Shown in pieces: positions 53,949-62,858 of a DNA stretch of 64,000 bases. The notes under the pieces are model-generated. The model saw only the letters and a list, made by a program, of their open reading frames with translations, was not told the origin of the DNA and did not search any database. Both the position numbers and the translations under genes were made by a program. Source of the stretch: CAVWGP01 sp963754645 (GTDB taxonomy: Bacteria; Pseudomonadota; Alphaproteobacteria; Bin65); assembly GCA_963754645.1 (NCBI GenBank), contig CAVWGP010000006.1:62001-126000 (forward strand), in the 5' to 3' direction. Every line of letters starts with the position of its first letter. Within the stretch, counting starts at the first letter, position 1.

Positions 53949-54302
53949 TTAGCGGACCCGGACGACGCGGCTATTCCGCAGCACCGTGCTGCCCGGGCAA
54001 TCCTGCCGGGCGGCGACGAAGCCGCTGATATTGACGCGGGCACCGGCCGGAATAGCGCGGAGCGCGCCGGCGTAGACCGCATAACGCACGCCATTGTCGC
54101 CCGCGATGGTGTGGCACCGGCCGGCCTTTTCGAGAACCACGCCCGCGACCGAGAGCGAGCCCGGCGGCGGCGGCGGCGGCGGCGGCGGTGGAGGCGGCGC
54201 CGCGGCAGCCGGTGGCGGCGGCGGTGGCGGATTGTTGTAGGTACAGGCGCCGACGCCCACCATGGTTGCAATCATCAGGAAGGTTAACGCGGTCTTTCTC
54301 AT
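53949..54302 (-). CDS. Small lipoprotein with polyproline tract (copy A)
   Basis: Start at the ATG at 54302 (MRKTALTFLMIATMV), giving 117 residues. VGVGACTYN is a lipobox, so the Cys should be lipidated. A tract of prolines with a short Ala break follows (residues about 25-48), encoded in part by eight perfect GGC units (CCG/GCC read in reverse) at 54163-54186. The C-terminal domain, about 65 residues, reads GVVLEKAGRCHTIAGDNGVR and INISGFVAARQDCPGS-like text (VNISGFVAARQDCPGS), a small beta-sheet with two cysteines. The nearby copy B is homologous. Function unknown; perhaps an envelope-associated OB-like domain on a stiff arm. Confidence 0.75.
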   Translation of the reverse strand: MRKTALTFLMIATMVGVGACTYNNPPPPPPPAAAAPPPPPPPPPPPPGSLSVAGVVLEKAGRCHTIAGDNGVRYAVYAGALRAIPAGARVNISGFVAARQDCPGSTVLRNSRVVRVR

Positions 54303-54368
54303 TCGTACCTCCAAACTCACTCGGCCAAACCGGAACCGGCCGCCGAATGTGGCGGCCGGCTGGATCGG

Positions 54369-54727
54369 CTACTTCGGATCCGGACCGCGCGGGCGGCGCG
54401 GCGGCGGGCGACGTACGCCACCCATCACATCCACCCGATCGACACGGACGGTGACGCGGCCTGGGCAATCCTGAACAGGAGCCACGACGCCGACGACGTG
54501 AACGCGGGCGCGGACACCGGACGGCGTCAAGCGGGCTGCCCGGATGCGCGGCATAAGCCTTTCCGTTATCGCCCATAACCGTAAAGCACACGCCGGCCTT
54601 TTCCGTGAGAGCGCCGGTGAAGTCGATCGGTGGCGGCGGCGGCGGTGGCGGCGGTGGCGGCGGTGGCCCACCGCAGGCCGCGAGCGAAAGCGCCGCGCCG
54701 ATAGTCAAAAGGAAAAACTTTCGTCAT
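54369..54727 (-). pseudogene. Small lipoprotein with polyproline tract (copy B), two frameshifts
   Basis: From the ATG at 54727 the first codons are MTK, then a T-run (GTTTTTCC) shifts the frame; with one T fewer it reads VFLLTIGAALSLAACGG with lipobox LAAC. A run of 13 prolines follows, then GALTEKAGVCFTVMGDNGKA, homologous to copy A. A second shift near 54550 joins RARVHVVGVVAPVQDCPG, again like copy A, and a basic tail. The T-run shift is the kind expected from homopolymer error or slippage. Copy B lies 66 bases from copy A, a tandem duplicate. Confidence 0.68.
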
Positions 54728-55196
54728 ATGCACCCCCAGTTTTCGAGTACAACCCCAATATGCGCCGCCGGCGATTACTCGGCGCCGACCGGAACACATT
54801 TATATCATACGATAGAGGGTTGGGAAGCGAAAGCACTTATCTCGATCATTACGCAAAATTCTCAACAAATTCCGAAGACGCCGCCGGCCCTCTAAAATTA
54901 CGTTCATGTTTGCCGAATGTCGCTGGCGGCCCGGTCCGCGCGAAAAGACACCGCCGCCGAACGTCCTCGCGGGACCGCCAAGCATGGACCGGCCGTATCG
55001 AATTCGAATTGGAATTGTGCCATGGCCAGCATTCGGAATATTTCGCGCTTTGCCGTATATACGTCAAAATGCGCTGATAAACGCCGCTCCATCGTCGGCG
55101 GTCCCCGCGGCGGCCATGTTTCATAATATCCGATCGAACCGCGGTTCCGCGCCGATGAGCGCCCAGATCGAACGAATAATCCGAAAAGAGAAATCC
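54728..55196. other. 470 bp divergent intergenic region
   Basis: Between lipoprotein copy B (minus) and the alpha-2-macroglobulin gene (plus). The plus-strand frame is open back to 54906 but shows no signal sequence or conserved motif before 55197, so I treat it as noncoding. Promoter-like A+T-rich bases occur near 54795-54815 (minus strand, TATGATATAAAT), without a clear -35 partner. Confidence 0.5.
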
Positions 55197-58100
55197 ATGC
55201 TCGACCAAGCCCGTATGCTGCTTCCCCGCCTCCTCTTGCTGCTCGCCTTCCTGGCGCCGCCGGTGGCCGCTCAGCCTTATGACTCGGCAGGCCTCGCCGC
55301 CCGCGCGGCCAAGCTCGAACGCGATCTGCGCGCGAAGCATATGAAGGCCACCGAGAAGCCGTCGCCGGTGACGGCGCGGCAGGCCTCCACCGCGGGGCTC
55401 GCCCTCATGCGCGAGCGCAAATTCGCCGAGGCGGCGCCGCTCCTGGAGCGCGCCATCGCGCACGGCGCCGGCGACCAGACGCTGTGGCTGCAGCTCGGCC
55501 TGGCCTTGGGCAGCAAGCGCCCGGCGGAGTACGACATCGCCGCCGCCGCCGCGCACCGGGCCTGGAAACTCTCGGTCGACGACAAGAGCCGCGCCGCCGC
55601 CCTGTTCCAGATCGGCTTTTGGTTCGAGCAGATGCGGCAAGGCGACGACGCGATCGCGACCTACGAAGCCTCGCTCAAGCTCGACAACAGCGGGACGGTG
55701 CGCACGCGCCTCAATGCCGCGATCATGCAATATCGCCACCAAGTCGTTTCGAGTTCGGTGGACAACGAATCGCCGCAGCCCCAGCTTTGCCTCGTCTTCT
55801 CGAAACCGCTGCCGACCGACAATCCGGGACTGTTCCAGCAATTCGTCGCCGTCAATCCGGCGATCAAGGCGGCCTTCGCGGTCAAGGATCGCACGCTCTG
55901 CATCAGCGGCGTGACCTACGGCCAAAGCTACCGCATCACGGTGCGCGCCGGCCTGCCCTCGACCACGCCGCTCAAGACGCTGCGCGACGAAAATCTCACC
56001 ATCGCCGTACCCGACCGCAAGGCGACCATCGCGTTTCGCGGCAACAGCTACATCCTGCCCAAGGGCAGCCGCCAGGGCATCCCGGTCGCGACGATCAACG
56101 TCGAGCGCGCCGCGATCAAAGTGCTGCGCATCAACGACCGCAATCTGATTTCCGAGATCGTCGACGGCCGCATCCGCGAATTGCTGTTCGACAACGACGC
56201 GCGCAAGGTCGAAGAGAACAAGGGCGAGCTGGTGTGGTCCGGCACGCTGCGCATCCAGAGCGAGCGCAACAAGGAAGTCGCGACGGCAATTCCGTTCGGC
56301 GAGATCGTCAAGGATGCGAAGCCCGGAATCTATGTCGTGCTCGCGCGTTCGGCGCGCGAGGCCGCGGCCAATGGCGACGAGGACAACGATACCGAGCTTG
56401 CCACGCAGTGGGTCGTCGTCACCGATCTGGGCGTCAGCACTTATAGCGGTCCCGCCGGCCTCACGGTTTTCGTGCGCTCCTTCGAAAACGCCGGGCCGCG
56501 CGGCAACGTCACGGTGCGCCTGGTGGCGCGCAACAACGAAGTCCTGGCGACGGCAAATTCGGACGCTTCGGGCCGGGCGACGTTCGCCGCCGGCTTGCTG
56601 CGCGGCCAGGGCGGCCAGCGCCCCGCCGCCGTCATGCTGCAAAGCGCCGAGGGCGAGTTCACCTTCCTCGATCTCATCCGCCCGGCCTTCGACCTGACCG
56701 ACCGTGGCGTCGGCGGCCGGCCGGCGCCGGGCCCGATCGACGGCTTCGTCTATGCCGAACGCGGCGTTTACCGCCCGGGCGAAACGGTGCACCTGACCGC
56801 GCTGCTGCGCGACAACAACGCCGTGGCGCTGCGCGCCATGCCCGTGATCGTGAAATTGTTCCGCCCCGACGGCGTCGAGGCGCAGCGCTTCACGCTCAGC
56901 CATGCGCAGGCCGGCGGCTATTCGGTTTCGATCGCGCTGGCGAAATCCGCCTCCACCGGCGCCTGGCGCGCGGCGGCCTATATCGATCCCAACGGACAGC
57001 CGATCGGCTCGACCACGATCCAGGTCGAGGATTTCGTGCCCGAGCGGATGGAGATGACGCTCACCGCCGAGCCGAAAATGCTCGAAGCCGGCAAGCCGGC
57101 GGCGATCAAGATCGACGGCCGCTTCCTCTACGGCGCGCCGGCGGCCGATCTCGCGGTCGACGGCGAAGTGCATATCAAGCTCGATCCGCAGGCTTTCCCC
57201 GAGCACAAGGGCTATTGGTTCGGCCTCGTGCAGGAGACATTCGAGGGGCTTCGCCAAGAGCCGATCTCGGCCACGACCGACGCCAAGGGCCAAGCCACGC
57301 TCGCGGTGCCACTCGAAAAGCGCGAAATCGCCGCGACCCGGCCGCTCATCGCCGACGTGCGCGTGACCTTGAACGAAGAAGGCGGCCGTTCGATCGAGCG
57401 GCGCATCAGCCTGCCGGTCAAGCTGCGCAATCTCCATATCGGCTTGAAGCTGGACGGCGGCGACGATTACGGCACGGTGGCCGAAGGCAGCGCCGCCAAA
57501 TTCCAGGCCATCGCCGTCGACCGCGCCGGCCAGCGCCTCGCCGCCGCCAATCTCGACTTCGAGCTGGTGCGCGAAGTATACGAATATCAGTGGTACAACC
57601 AGGACGGGCGGTGGAACTACCGCTCGGTGCGGCGCGACGAGCCGGTGCAGAAGGGCCGCGTTTCGATCGCCGCCGGCACGCCCTCGGAGCTGAGCTTCAC
57701 CAACGGCGCCGGCCGCTACCGGCTCGAGATCGCCGATCCGGCGACCGGCGCGGCGACGAGCCTGCGCTATTCGGTCGGCTGGACCTTCGCCGGCGACGAC
57801 GGCAACGAAGTTCCCGACAAGCTCTCGGTCACGCTCGACAAGCCGAGCTACAAGGCGGGCGAAACCGCCAAGGTCAGCATCCGCGCGCCGTTCGACGGCG
57901 TCGTCCACCTCGTCGTCGCCGGCGAAAGCATTTTGCTGAGCCGGCACGTAGCGGTGACGAAAGCCGGCATCGTGCTCGATATTCCGGTCGACGAAGCCTG
58001 GGGCACCGGCGTTTATGTGCTGGCCACGGCCTATCGCCCCAACGGCAAGGCCGAGCGCCTGGGCCCGACCCGCGCCATCGGCCTCGCCTATCTCGGCCGC

Positions 58101-60443
58101 GACACCGACGGCCGCGTGCTCAACGTCCGCCTCGACGCGCCGGACTTCATCCGGCCGCGCGTCAAGGCAGCGGTGAAAATCGCGGTCGGCGGCGCCACCA
58201 ACGAGCCCGTGTTCCTCACCCTCGCGGCGGTCGATGAAGGCATCCTGTCGTTGACCGGCTACAAGACCCCGGCGCCCGACGCGCATTACTACGGCAAGCG
58301 GCGCCTCGCGCTCGAACTGCGCGACGATTACGGCCGCCTGATCGACGCCTATGCCGGACGCCTGGGCGAAATCCGCCAGGGCGGCGACGACAAGGCGCGC
58401 CATCTCGGCGGCCTCGACACCACGAGCATCCAAACCGTGGCGCTCTATTCCGGCATCGTGCAAACCGACGACAAGGGCGAGGCCACGGTCACGCTCGACA
58501 TCCCGGATTTCAACGGCCGCTTGCGCTTGATGGCCGTCGCCTGGTCGCAGACCAAGCTTGGCAAGGCCGAGCGCCCCTTGACCGTGCGCGACCCGGTGGT
58601 GAGCACCGTGACCCTGCCGCGTTTCCTGGCGCCGGGCGACCGCGGCCGCGTCACCGTCGTGCTGCACAATGTCGATGGCGCCGCCGGCGCCTATCGCGTG
58701 CGGCTCGCGGCAACAGGCTCCGCCTCGATCGCGGCGCCGATGGAAGCGACGGTGCAGCTCGGCAAGGACCAGCGCGTGCGCCTCGCCTTCGTGCTCGCCG
58801 GCGACCGGCCCGGCACCTCGGCGATTCAACTGACGTTGGCGGGACCGCAGGATTTTTCGATCGCGCGGAATTTCGACATCGCGGTTCGCCCGGCCCAGGC
58901 CGCGACCTCGCGCTTCGTCACCAGCCAGATCGACAAGCAGGGCAATTTCACCATCGGCGCGCGCGAACTCGCCGAATATCTGCCCGGCACGACCTCGCTC
59001 TATCTCACCGTCGGCACCAGCCCCGATCTCGGCATCGCCGATCTTTTGGGCTCGCTCGACGCCTATCCTTACGGTTGCGCCGAGCAGACGACGAGCCGCG
59101 CCTTGCCGCTGCTTTATCTCTCCGAGGTCGCGCGCTCGCTCGGCATCGCCAAGGACGACGTTGAGTTGCGCAGCCGCGTGCAAGCCGCGATCTATCGCGT
59201 GCTCGCCATGCAGCAGCGCGACGGCGGCTTCGGCTTGTGGAGCGCCAGCGACACGGGCGGCGGCTGGCTCAGTGCTTTCATCATGGATTTCCTGACCCAG
59301 GCGCGGACACGGAACTATGTGGTGCCGGATATCGCGTTCGACTCCGGGCTGAACCGCCTCGATTTCCTCGTCCGCGATCTCACGCACGATCCGGCCTCGC
59401 TGCCGACGCTGGTCTACGCCCACCACGTGCTGGCGGCGAACCGGCGCGGCGACGCGGCGGCGCTGCGCTATCTGCACGACACGCAGTTGAAGGAGATTCC
59501 GACCGCGCTCGCCAAGGCTCAGCTCGCCGCGGCGCTCACTTTGCTCGGCAACTCGGCCCGCGCCAAGACGGCGTTCGACGCCGCCAAGGCGCACGACACC
59601 CGCGCCGCCACGACGGAGCGCGGCTGGAATCCAATGCTGCGCGATTACGGATCGCTGCTGCGCGACCGCGCCGGCGTGCTGCATCTCGCCAGCACGGCCA
59701 GCCCGAACGATGCCTCGATCGGGTCGCTGGTCGAGCAGGTGCGCCGGGTGCGCGGCGACAATCGCTATCTCAGCACCCAGGAGCAGGTGTGGATGGTGCT
59801 CGCCGCCAGCAGCCTCGGCGCCGGCAACGCCGCCTACAAGGCCACGATCGCCGGGCGCGACGTGTCCGGCACCGGCAAGCCCTTCGCCGGCCGCTTCACC
59901 CTCGCCGCCGGCCAGCCCTTCGCCGTCCAGAACACGGGCGACGACAAGATCTGGGTCGGCGCCACGATCAGCGGCATCCCGGCGCAAGACCTGCCGAAGG
60001 ACAGCCGCGGCTTCGAGGTGACGCGCGTGTTCTACAAGCTCAACGGCGAGCGCGCCGATCTCGCCAGGGTGCGGCAGAGCGACGTGCTCGTCGCCCTCAT
60101 CCGGGTGACGCCGACCGGCAACCGGCCGCATCAGGCGCTGATCGTCGATCTATTGCCGGCCGGCTTCGAGATCGAGAATCCGCGGCTCGACCGGCGCGAT
60201 CCCGAGCAGATGAAATGGCTGCCCGCGCTCGCCCAGCCGCGCAGCATCGAGCCGCGCGACGACCGCTTCGTCGCCGCGCTCGATCTGTGGCAGGCGAACA
60301 AGGAAGTCTATTTCGCCTATGTCGTGCGCGCCGTGACGCCGGGCACCTTCCGCCTGCCCGCCGCGTTCGTCGAAGACATGTACGCGCCCGGCTTCCATGG
60401 CCGCGACACGATGGGCACGGTGACGATCCTGCCGCGGCAATGA
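55197..60443 (+). CDS. Bacterial alpha-2-macroglobulin with intact thioester
   Basis: The 1748-residue protein starts at 55197 (MLDQARM) with signal peptide LLPRLLLLLAFLAPPVAAQ; there is no lipobox Cys, so it is probably soluble in the periplasm, unlike the lipid-anchored E. coli homologue. Residues about 60-180 are helical TPR-like. Many macroglobulin beta-domains follow, including DGFVYAERGVYRPGETVHLT (MG2 region). The thioester motif YPYGCAEQTTSR places Cys1294 in the CxEQ site, followed by the alpha/alpha thioester domain (QQRDGGFGLWSASDTGGGWL). The family traps proteases and guards the periplasm. It overlaps pbpC by 4 bases (ATGA), the usual partner. Confidence 0.93.
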   Translation: MLDQARMLLPRLLLLLAFLAPPVAAQPYDSAGLAARAAKLERDLRAKHMKATEKPSPVTARQASTAGLALMRERKFAEAAPLLERAIAHGAGDQTLWLQLGLALGSKRPAEYDIAAAAAHRAWKLSVDDKSRAAALFQIGFWFEQMRQGDDAIATYEASLKLDNSGTVRTRLNAAIMQYRHQVVSSSVDNESPQPQLCLVFSKPLPTDNPGLFQQFVAVNPAIKAAFAVKDRTLCISGVTYGQSYRITVRAGLPSTTPLKTLRDENLTIAVPDRKATIAFRGNSYILPKGSRQGIPVATINVERAAIKVLRINDRNLISEIVDGRIRELLFDNDARKVEENKGELVWSGTLRIQSERNKEVATAIPFGEIVKDAKPGIYVVLARSAREAAANGDEDNDTELATQWVVVTDLGVSTYSGPAGLTVFVRSFENAGPRGNVTVRLVARNNEVLATANSDASGRATFAAGLLRGQGGQRPAAVMLQSAEGEFTFLDLIRPAFDLTDRGVGGRPAPGPIDGFVYAERGVYRPGETVHLTALLRDNNAVALRAMPVIVKLFRPDGVEAQRFTLSHAQAGGYSVSIALAKSASTGAWRAAAYIDPNGQPIGSTTIQVEDFVPERMEMTLTAEPKMLEAGKPAAIKIDGRFLYGAPAADLAVDGEVHIKLDPQAFPEHKGYWFGLVQETFEGLRQEPISATTDAKGQATLAVPLEKREIAATRPLIADVRVTLNEEGGRSIERRISLPVKLRNLHIGLKLDGGDDYGTVAEGSAAKFQAIAVDRAGQRLAAANLDFELVREVYEYQWYNQDGRWNYRSVRRDEPVQKGRVSIAAGTPSELSFTNGAGRYRLEIADPATGAATSLRYSVGWTFAGDDGNEVPDKLSVTLDKPSYKAGETAKVSIRAPFDGVVHLVVAGESILLSRHVAVTKAGIVLDIPVDEAWGTGVYVLATAYRPNGKAERLGPTRAIGLAYLGRDTDGRVLNVRLDAPDFIRPRVKAAVKIAVGGATNEPVFLTLAAVDEGILSLTGYKTPAPDAHYYGKRRLALELRDDYGRLIDAYAGRLGEIRQGGDDKARHLGGLDTTSIQTVALYSGIVQTDDKGEATVTLDIPDFNGRLRLMAVAWSQTKLGKAERPLTVRDPVVSTVTLPRFLAPGDRGRVTVVLHNVDGAAGAYRVRLAATGSASIAAPMEATVQLGKDQRVRLAFVLAGDRPGTSAIQLTLAGPQDFSIARNFDIAVRPAQAATSRFVTSQIDKQGNFTIGARELAEYLPGTTSLYLTVGTSPDLGIADLLGSLDAYPYGCAEQTTSRALPLLYLSEVARSLGIAKDDVELRSRVQAAIYRVLAMQQRDGGFGLWSASDTGGGWLSAFIMDFLTQARTRNYVVPDIAFDSGLNRLDFLVRDLTHDPASLPTLVYAHHVLAANRRGDAAALRYLHDTQLKEIPTALAKAQLAAALTLLGNSARAKTAFDAAKAHDTRAATTERGWNPMLRDYGSLLRDRAGVLHLASTASPNDASIGSLVEQVRRVRGDNRYLSTQEQVWMVLAASSLGAGNAAYKATIAGRDVSGTGKPFAGRFTLAAGQPFAVQNTGDDKIWVGATISGIPAQDLPKDSRGFEVTRVFYKLNGERADLARVRQSDVLVALIRVTPTGNRPHQALIVDLLPAGFEIENPRLDRRDPEQMKWLPALAQPRSIEPRDDRFVAALDLWQANKEVYFAYVVRAVTPGTFRLPAAFVEDMYAPGFHGRDTMGTVTILPRQ

Positions 60444-62581
60444 GCCGGCAGCCGGCCCGGCGCTTGCGCTGGCTCCGCCGGCTCGGCCTGGCCGGGCTGG
60501 CGGCGTCGTGCGCGGGCGCGGCCGGGTTGGCCGGGCTCGACCGGCTCTATCCGCTCGATCCGGCGCGTTTCGGCGAGGTCTCGACCGCGGTCGAGGACCG
60601 CGACGGCCGCATGCTGCGCGCCTTTACCACCAGGAGCGGCGCGTGGCGCTTGGCGACGCGGCCCGCGGACGTGTCGCCGACTTATCTCGCCATGCTCATC
60701 GCCTATGAGGACCGGCGCTTCCGCCAGCATCCCGGCATCGATCCCTTCGCCGCCGTCCGCGCGGCCGCGCAATGGGCGCGCCATGGCCGCATCGTGTCGG
60801 GCGCGTCGACGCTGTCGATGCAAGCCGCGCGCTTGCTCTACGACGCGGAGCCGCGTGGCTTCGCCGCCAAGGCCAAGCAGGCGTTCCGCGCGCTGCAGCT
60901 CGAATGGCATCTCGGCAAGGACGCGGTGCTCACCCACTATCTCACCCGCGCCCCCTTCGGCGGCAATATCGAAGGCGTGCGCGCGGCGTCGCTGACCTGG
61001 TTCGGCAAGGAGCCGAAACATCTCACCGCCGGCGAAGCGGCGCTGCTCATCGCCATTCCGCAATCGCCCGCCGCGACGCGGCCCGACCGGCACCCCGAAG
61101 CGGCCAAGGCGGCGCGCGACAAGATCCTGACCTTGCTCGCCGAGCGCGGCGCGATCAGCGAACAAGCCGCGGCCGAGGCGCGCGGCGAGCCGATCCCGAC
61201 CGTGCGCCGTTCCTTGCCATTTTTTGCGCCGCACGCGGCGCTGGCGCTGCGCGAGAAATCGCCCAAGGCGGCGCGCATCGCGACCACGCTCGACCGCGGC
61301 TTGCAAGGCGCGGTCGAGGACATGCTGCGCGGCGAGCTCGCCGGCCTGGCGCCCGAGGCGACGATCGCCGTGCTCATCGCCGATCATCGCAGCGGCGCGA
61401 TCCGCGCCTATGCCGGCTCGGCCGATTTCTTCGACGCCAAGCGCCAAGGCCAGGTCGATATGGTGCAGGCGATCCGCTCGCCGGGCTCGACCTTGAAGCC
61501 CTTCATCTACGCCATGGGCATCGATCTCGGCCTGATCCATCCCGAGAGCGTGGTGCGCGACGCGCCGACGCGCTTCGGCGACTACCAGCCGGAAAATTTC
61601 CAGCGCAACTACATGGGCGAAGTCACGATCCGCGTGGCGCTGCAGCAATCGCTCAACGTGCCGGCGGTGGGCGTGCTCGACGGCATCGGCCCCGAGCGCT
61701 TCGCCGCGCATCTGCGCCAGGCCGGCATCGCATTGAAACTGCCGGTTGCGGAAAAGCCCGGCCTGCCGATCGCGCTGGGCGGCGTCGGCGCCACGCTCGG
61801 CGATCTGGTGACGCTGTTCGCGGCACTGGGCAATGACGGCAAAGCGCGCGCCTTGCGCCTCGCCGCCGCCGAACCGGCGGCGCACGAAGCGCGCCTCGTC
61901 GGCAGCGGCGCCGCCTGGCACATCGCGCGCATTCTCGAAGCGGCGCCGCCGCCGGTCGATGTCGTGACCCGCGCCAGCGCCGGCCGCCCGCTCGATATCG
62001 CCTACAAAACCGGCACGTCTTACGGTTATCGCGACGCCTGGGCGATCGGCTATGACGGCCAATTCGTCGTCGGCGTCTGGGTCGGCCGGCCCGATGGCTC
62101 GCCATCGCCCGACCGCTTCGGCCGCAACACGGCGGCGCCGCTGCTGTTCAAGCTGTTCGACCTCATCCCGGAAAGCCGCTCGGGCGCGGCCGGCCAGGCG
62201 ATGGCCGCCAAGCCCGCCGACGCCGTCGAGTTCGGGCGCGAAAAATTGCCGGCGACCTTGCGCCGCTTCGAGCCGCGCTCGCCGCGCGCCGCCGTGGGAT
62301 CGGGCGACAGCGCCGCGAAAGCGCCGCTCGTTCTGAGTTTCCCGCCGGCGGGTGCGACGATCGCGCTCGAAGCTGGCGAGAGCGCCAAGCCGCATCTCGC
62401 GCTCATCGCCGAGGGCGGCAAGCGCCCGCTGCGCTGGGTCGTCAACGGCCGCCCGCTCGACGGCCCAGCCAACAAGAGCCAAGCCTTCTGGCCGGTGGAC
62501 GGCGAAGGCTTCGTGCGAGTGACGGTGATTGACGCCGAGGGCAATAGTGCCACGAGCTTGGCAAGGGTGCGGTTGCAGTAG
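60440..62581 (+). CDS. pbpC: Penicillin-binding protein 1C
   Basis: The 713-residue protein has an N-terminal membrane anchor (LGLAGLAASCAGAAGLAGL). The GT51 glycosyltransferase domain contains LIAYEDRRFRQHPGIDP with Glu90, GASTLSMQAARLL and PFGGNIEGVRAAS. The transpeptidase domain has SPGSTLKPF (Ser350-Lys353), QSLNVPA (Ser404-Asn406) and YKTGTSYGYRDAW (Lys523). The last 90 residues form the PBP1C-specific C-terminal domain (LSFPPAGATIALE). It builds or repairs peptidoglycan. The start overlaps the alpha-2-macroglobulin stop; the pair is conserved in many Gram-negatives. Confidence 0.95.
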   Translation: MSRQPARRLRWLRRLGLAGLAASCAGAAGLAGLDRLYPLDPARFGEVSTAVEDRDGRMLRAFTTRSGAWRLATRPADVSPTYLAMLIAYEDRRFRQHPGIDPFAAVRAAAQWARHGRIVSGASTLSMQAARLLYDAEPRGFAAKAKQAFRALQLEWHLGKDAVLTHYLTRAPFGGNIEGVRAASLTWFGKEPKHLTAGEAALLIAIPQSPAATRPDRHPEAAKAARDKILTLLAERGAISEQAAAEARGEPIPTVRRSLPFFAPHAALALREKSPKAARIATTLDRGLQGAVEDMLRGELAGLAPEATIAVLIADHRSGAIRAYAGSADFFDAKRQGQVDMVQAIRSPGSTLKPFIYAMGIDLGLIHPESVVRDAPTRFGDYQPENFQRNYMGEVTIRVALQQSLNVPAVGVLDGIGPERFAAHLRQAGIALKLPVAEKPGLPIALGGVGATLGDLVTLFAALGNDGKARALRLAAAEPAAHEARLVGSGAAWHIARILEAAPPPVDVVTRASAGRPLDIAYKTGTSYGYRDAWAIGYDGQFVVGVWVGRPDGSPSPDRFGRNTAAPLLFKLFDLIPESRSGAAGQAMAAKPADAVEFGREKLPATLRRFEPRSPRAAVGSGDSAAKAPLVLSFPPAGATIALEAGESAKPHLALIAEGGKRPLRWVVNGRPLDGPANKSQAFWPVDGEGFVRVTVIDAEGNSATSLARVRLQ

Positions 62582-62643
62582 GCGAATTCAATAGGTCGCA
62601 GGATGCTCACCGAATTCGATTGCGGCGTACTCCGGCGCCGCGC

Positions 62644-62856
62644 CTAGCGCGCCCATTTAAGCGCCAGCTTGCGCTTGGCACCGGCACAATCGCGCAAATA
62701 GAGGTTGATCAGCGTTTGATACGGGATGCCCGCCTCGGCCGCCATCGCCTTGAAATAGGCGATCGTCTCGCGATCCAGGCAAATCGTAATTTGGCGCTTT
62801 AGCCGAGCCGCATACGGGTTACGTCGCGCCGACGAAAAGTTGTACTCTTTGCGCAT
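62644..62856 (-). CDS. brnA: BrnA-like antitoxin (ribbon-helix-helix)
   Basis: A 70-residue protein with RLKRQITICLDRETIAYFKA, the strand and first helix of a ribbon-helix-helix fold, and AGIPYQTLINLYLRDCA, the second helix. This matches BrnA antitoxins, which bind BrnT and repress the operon. It follows the brnT remnant by 2 bases, the standard brnT-brnA order. With the toxin gene broken it may be an orphan. Confidence 0.82.
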   Translation of the reverse strand: MRKEYNFSSARRNPYAARLKRQITICLDRETIAYFKAMAAEAGIPYQTLINLYLRDCAGAKRKLALKWAR

Positions 62857-62858
62857 GG

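Noticed and set aside
54906..55196. In-frame upstream extension of alpha-2-macroglobulin
   Set aside because: The extra 97 residues precede the signal peptide and show no conservation pattern; the ATG at 55197 starts directly before the signal peptide.
54849..60131. Very long open frame antisense to the alpha-2-macroglobulin gene (about 1760 codons)
   Set aside because: Its translation is rich in Arg, Ala, Gly, Asp and Val with no domain, as expected for the opposite strand of a high-GC gene; the sense strand has clear family motifs.
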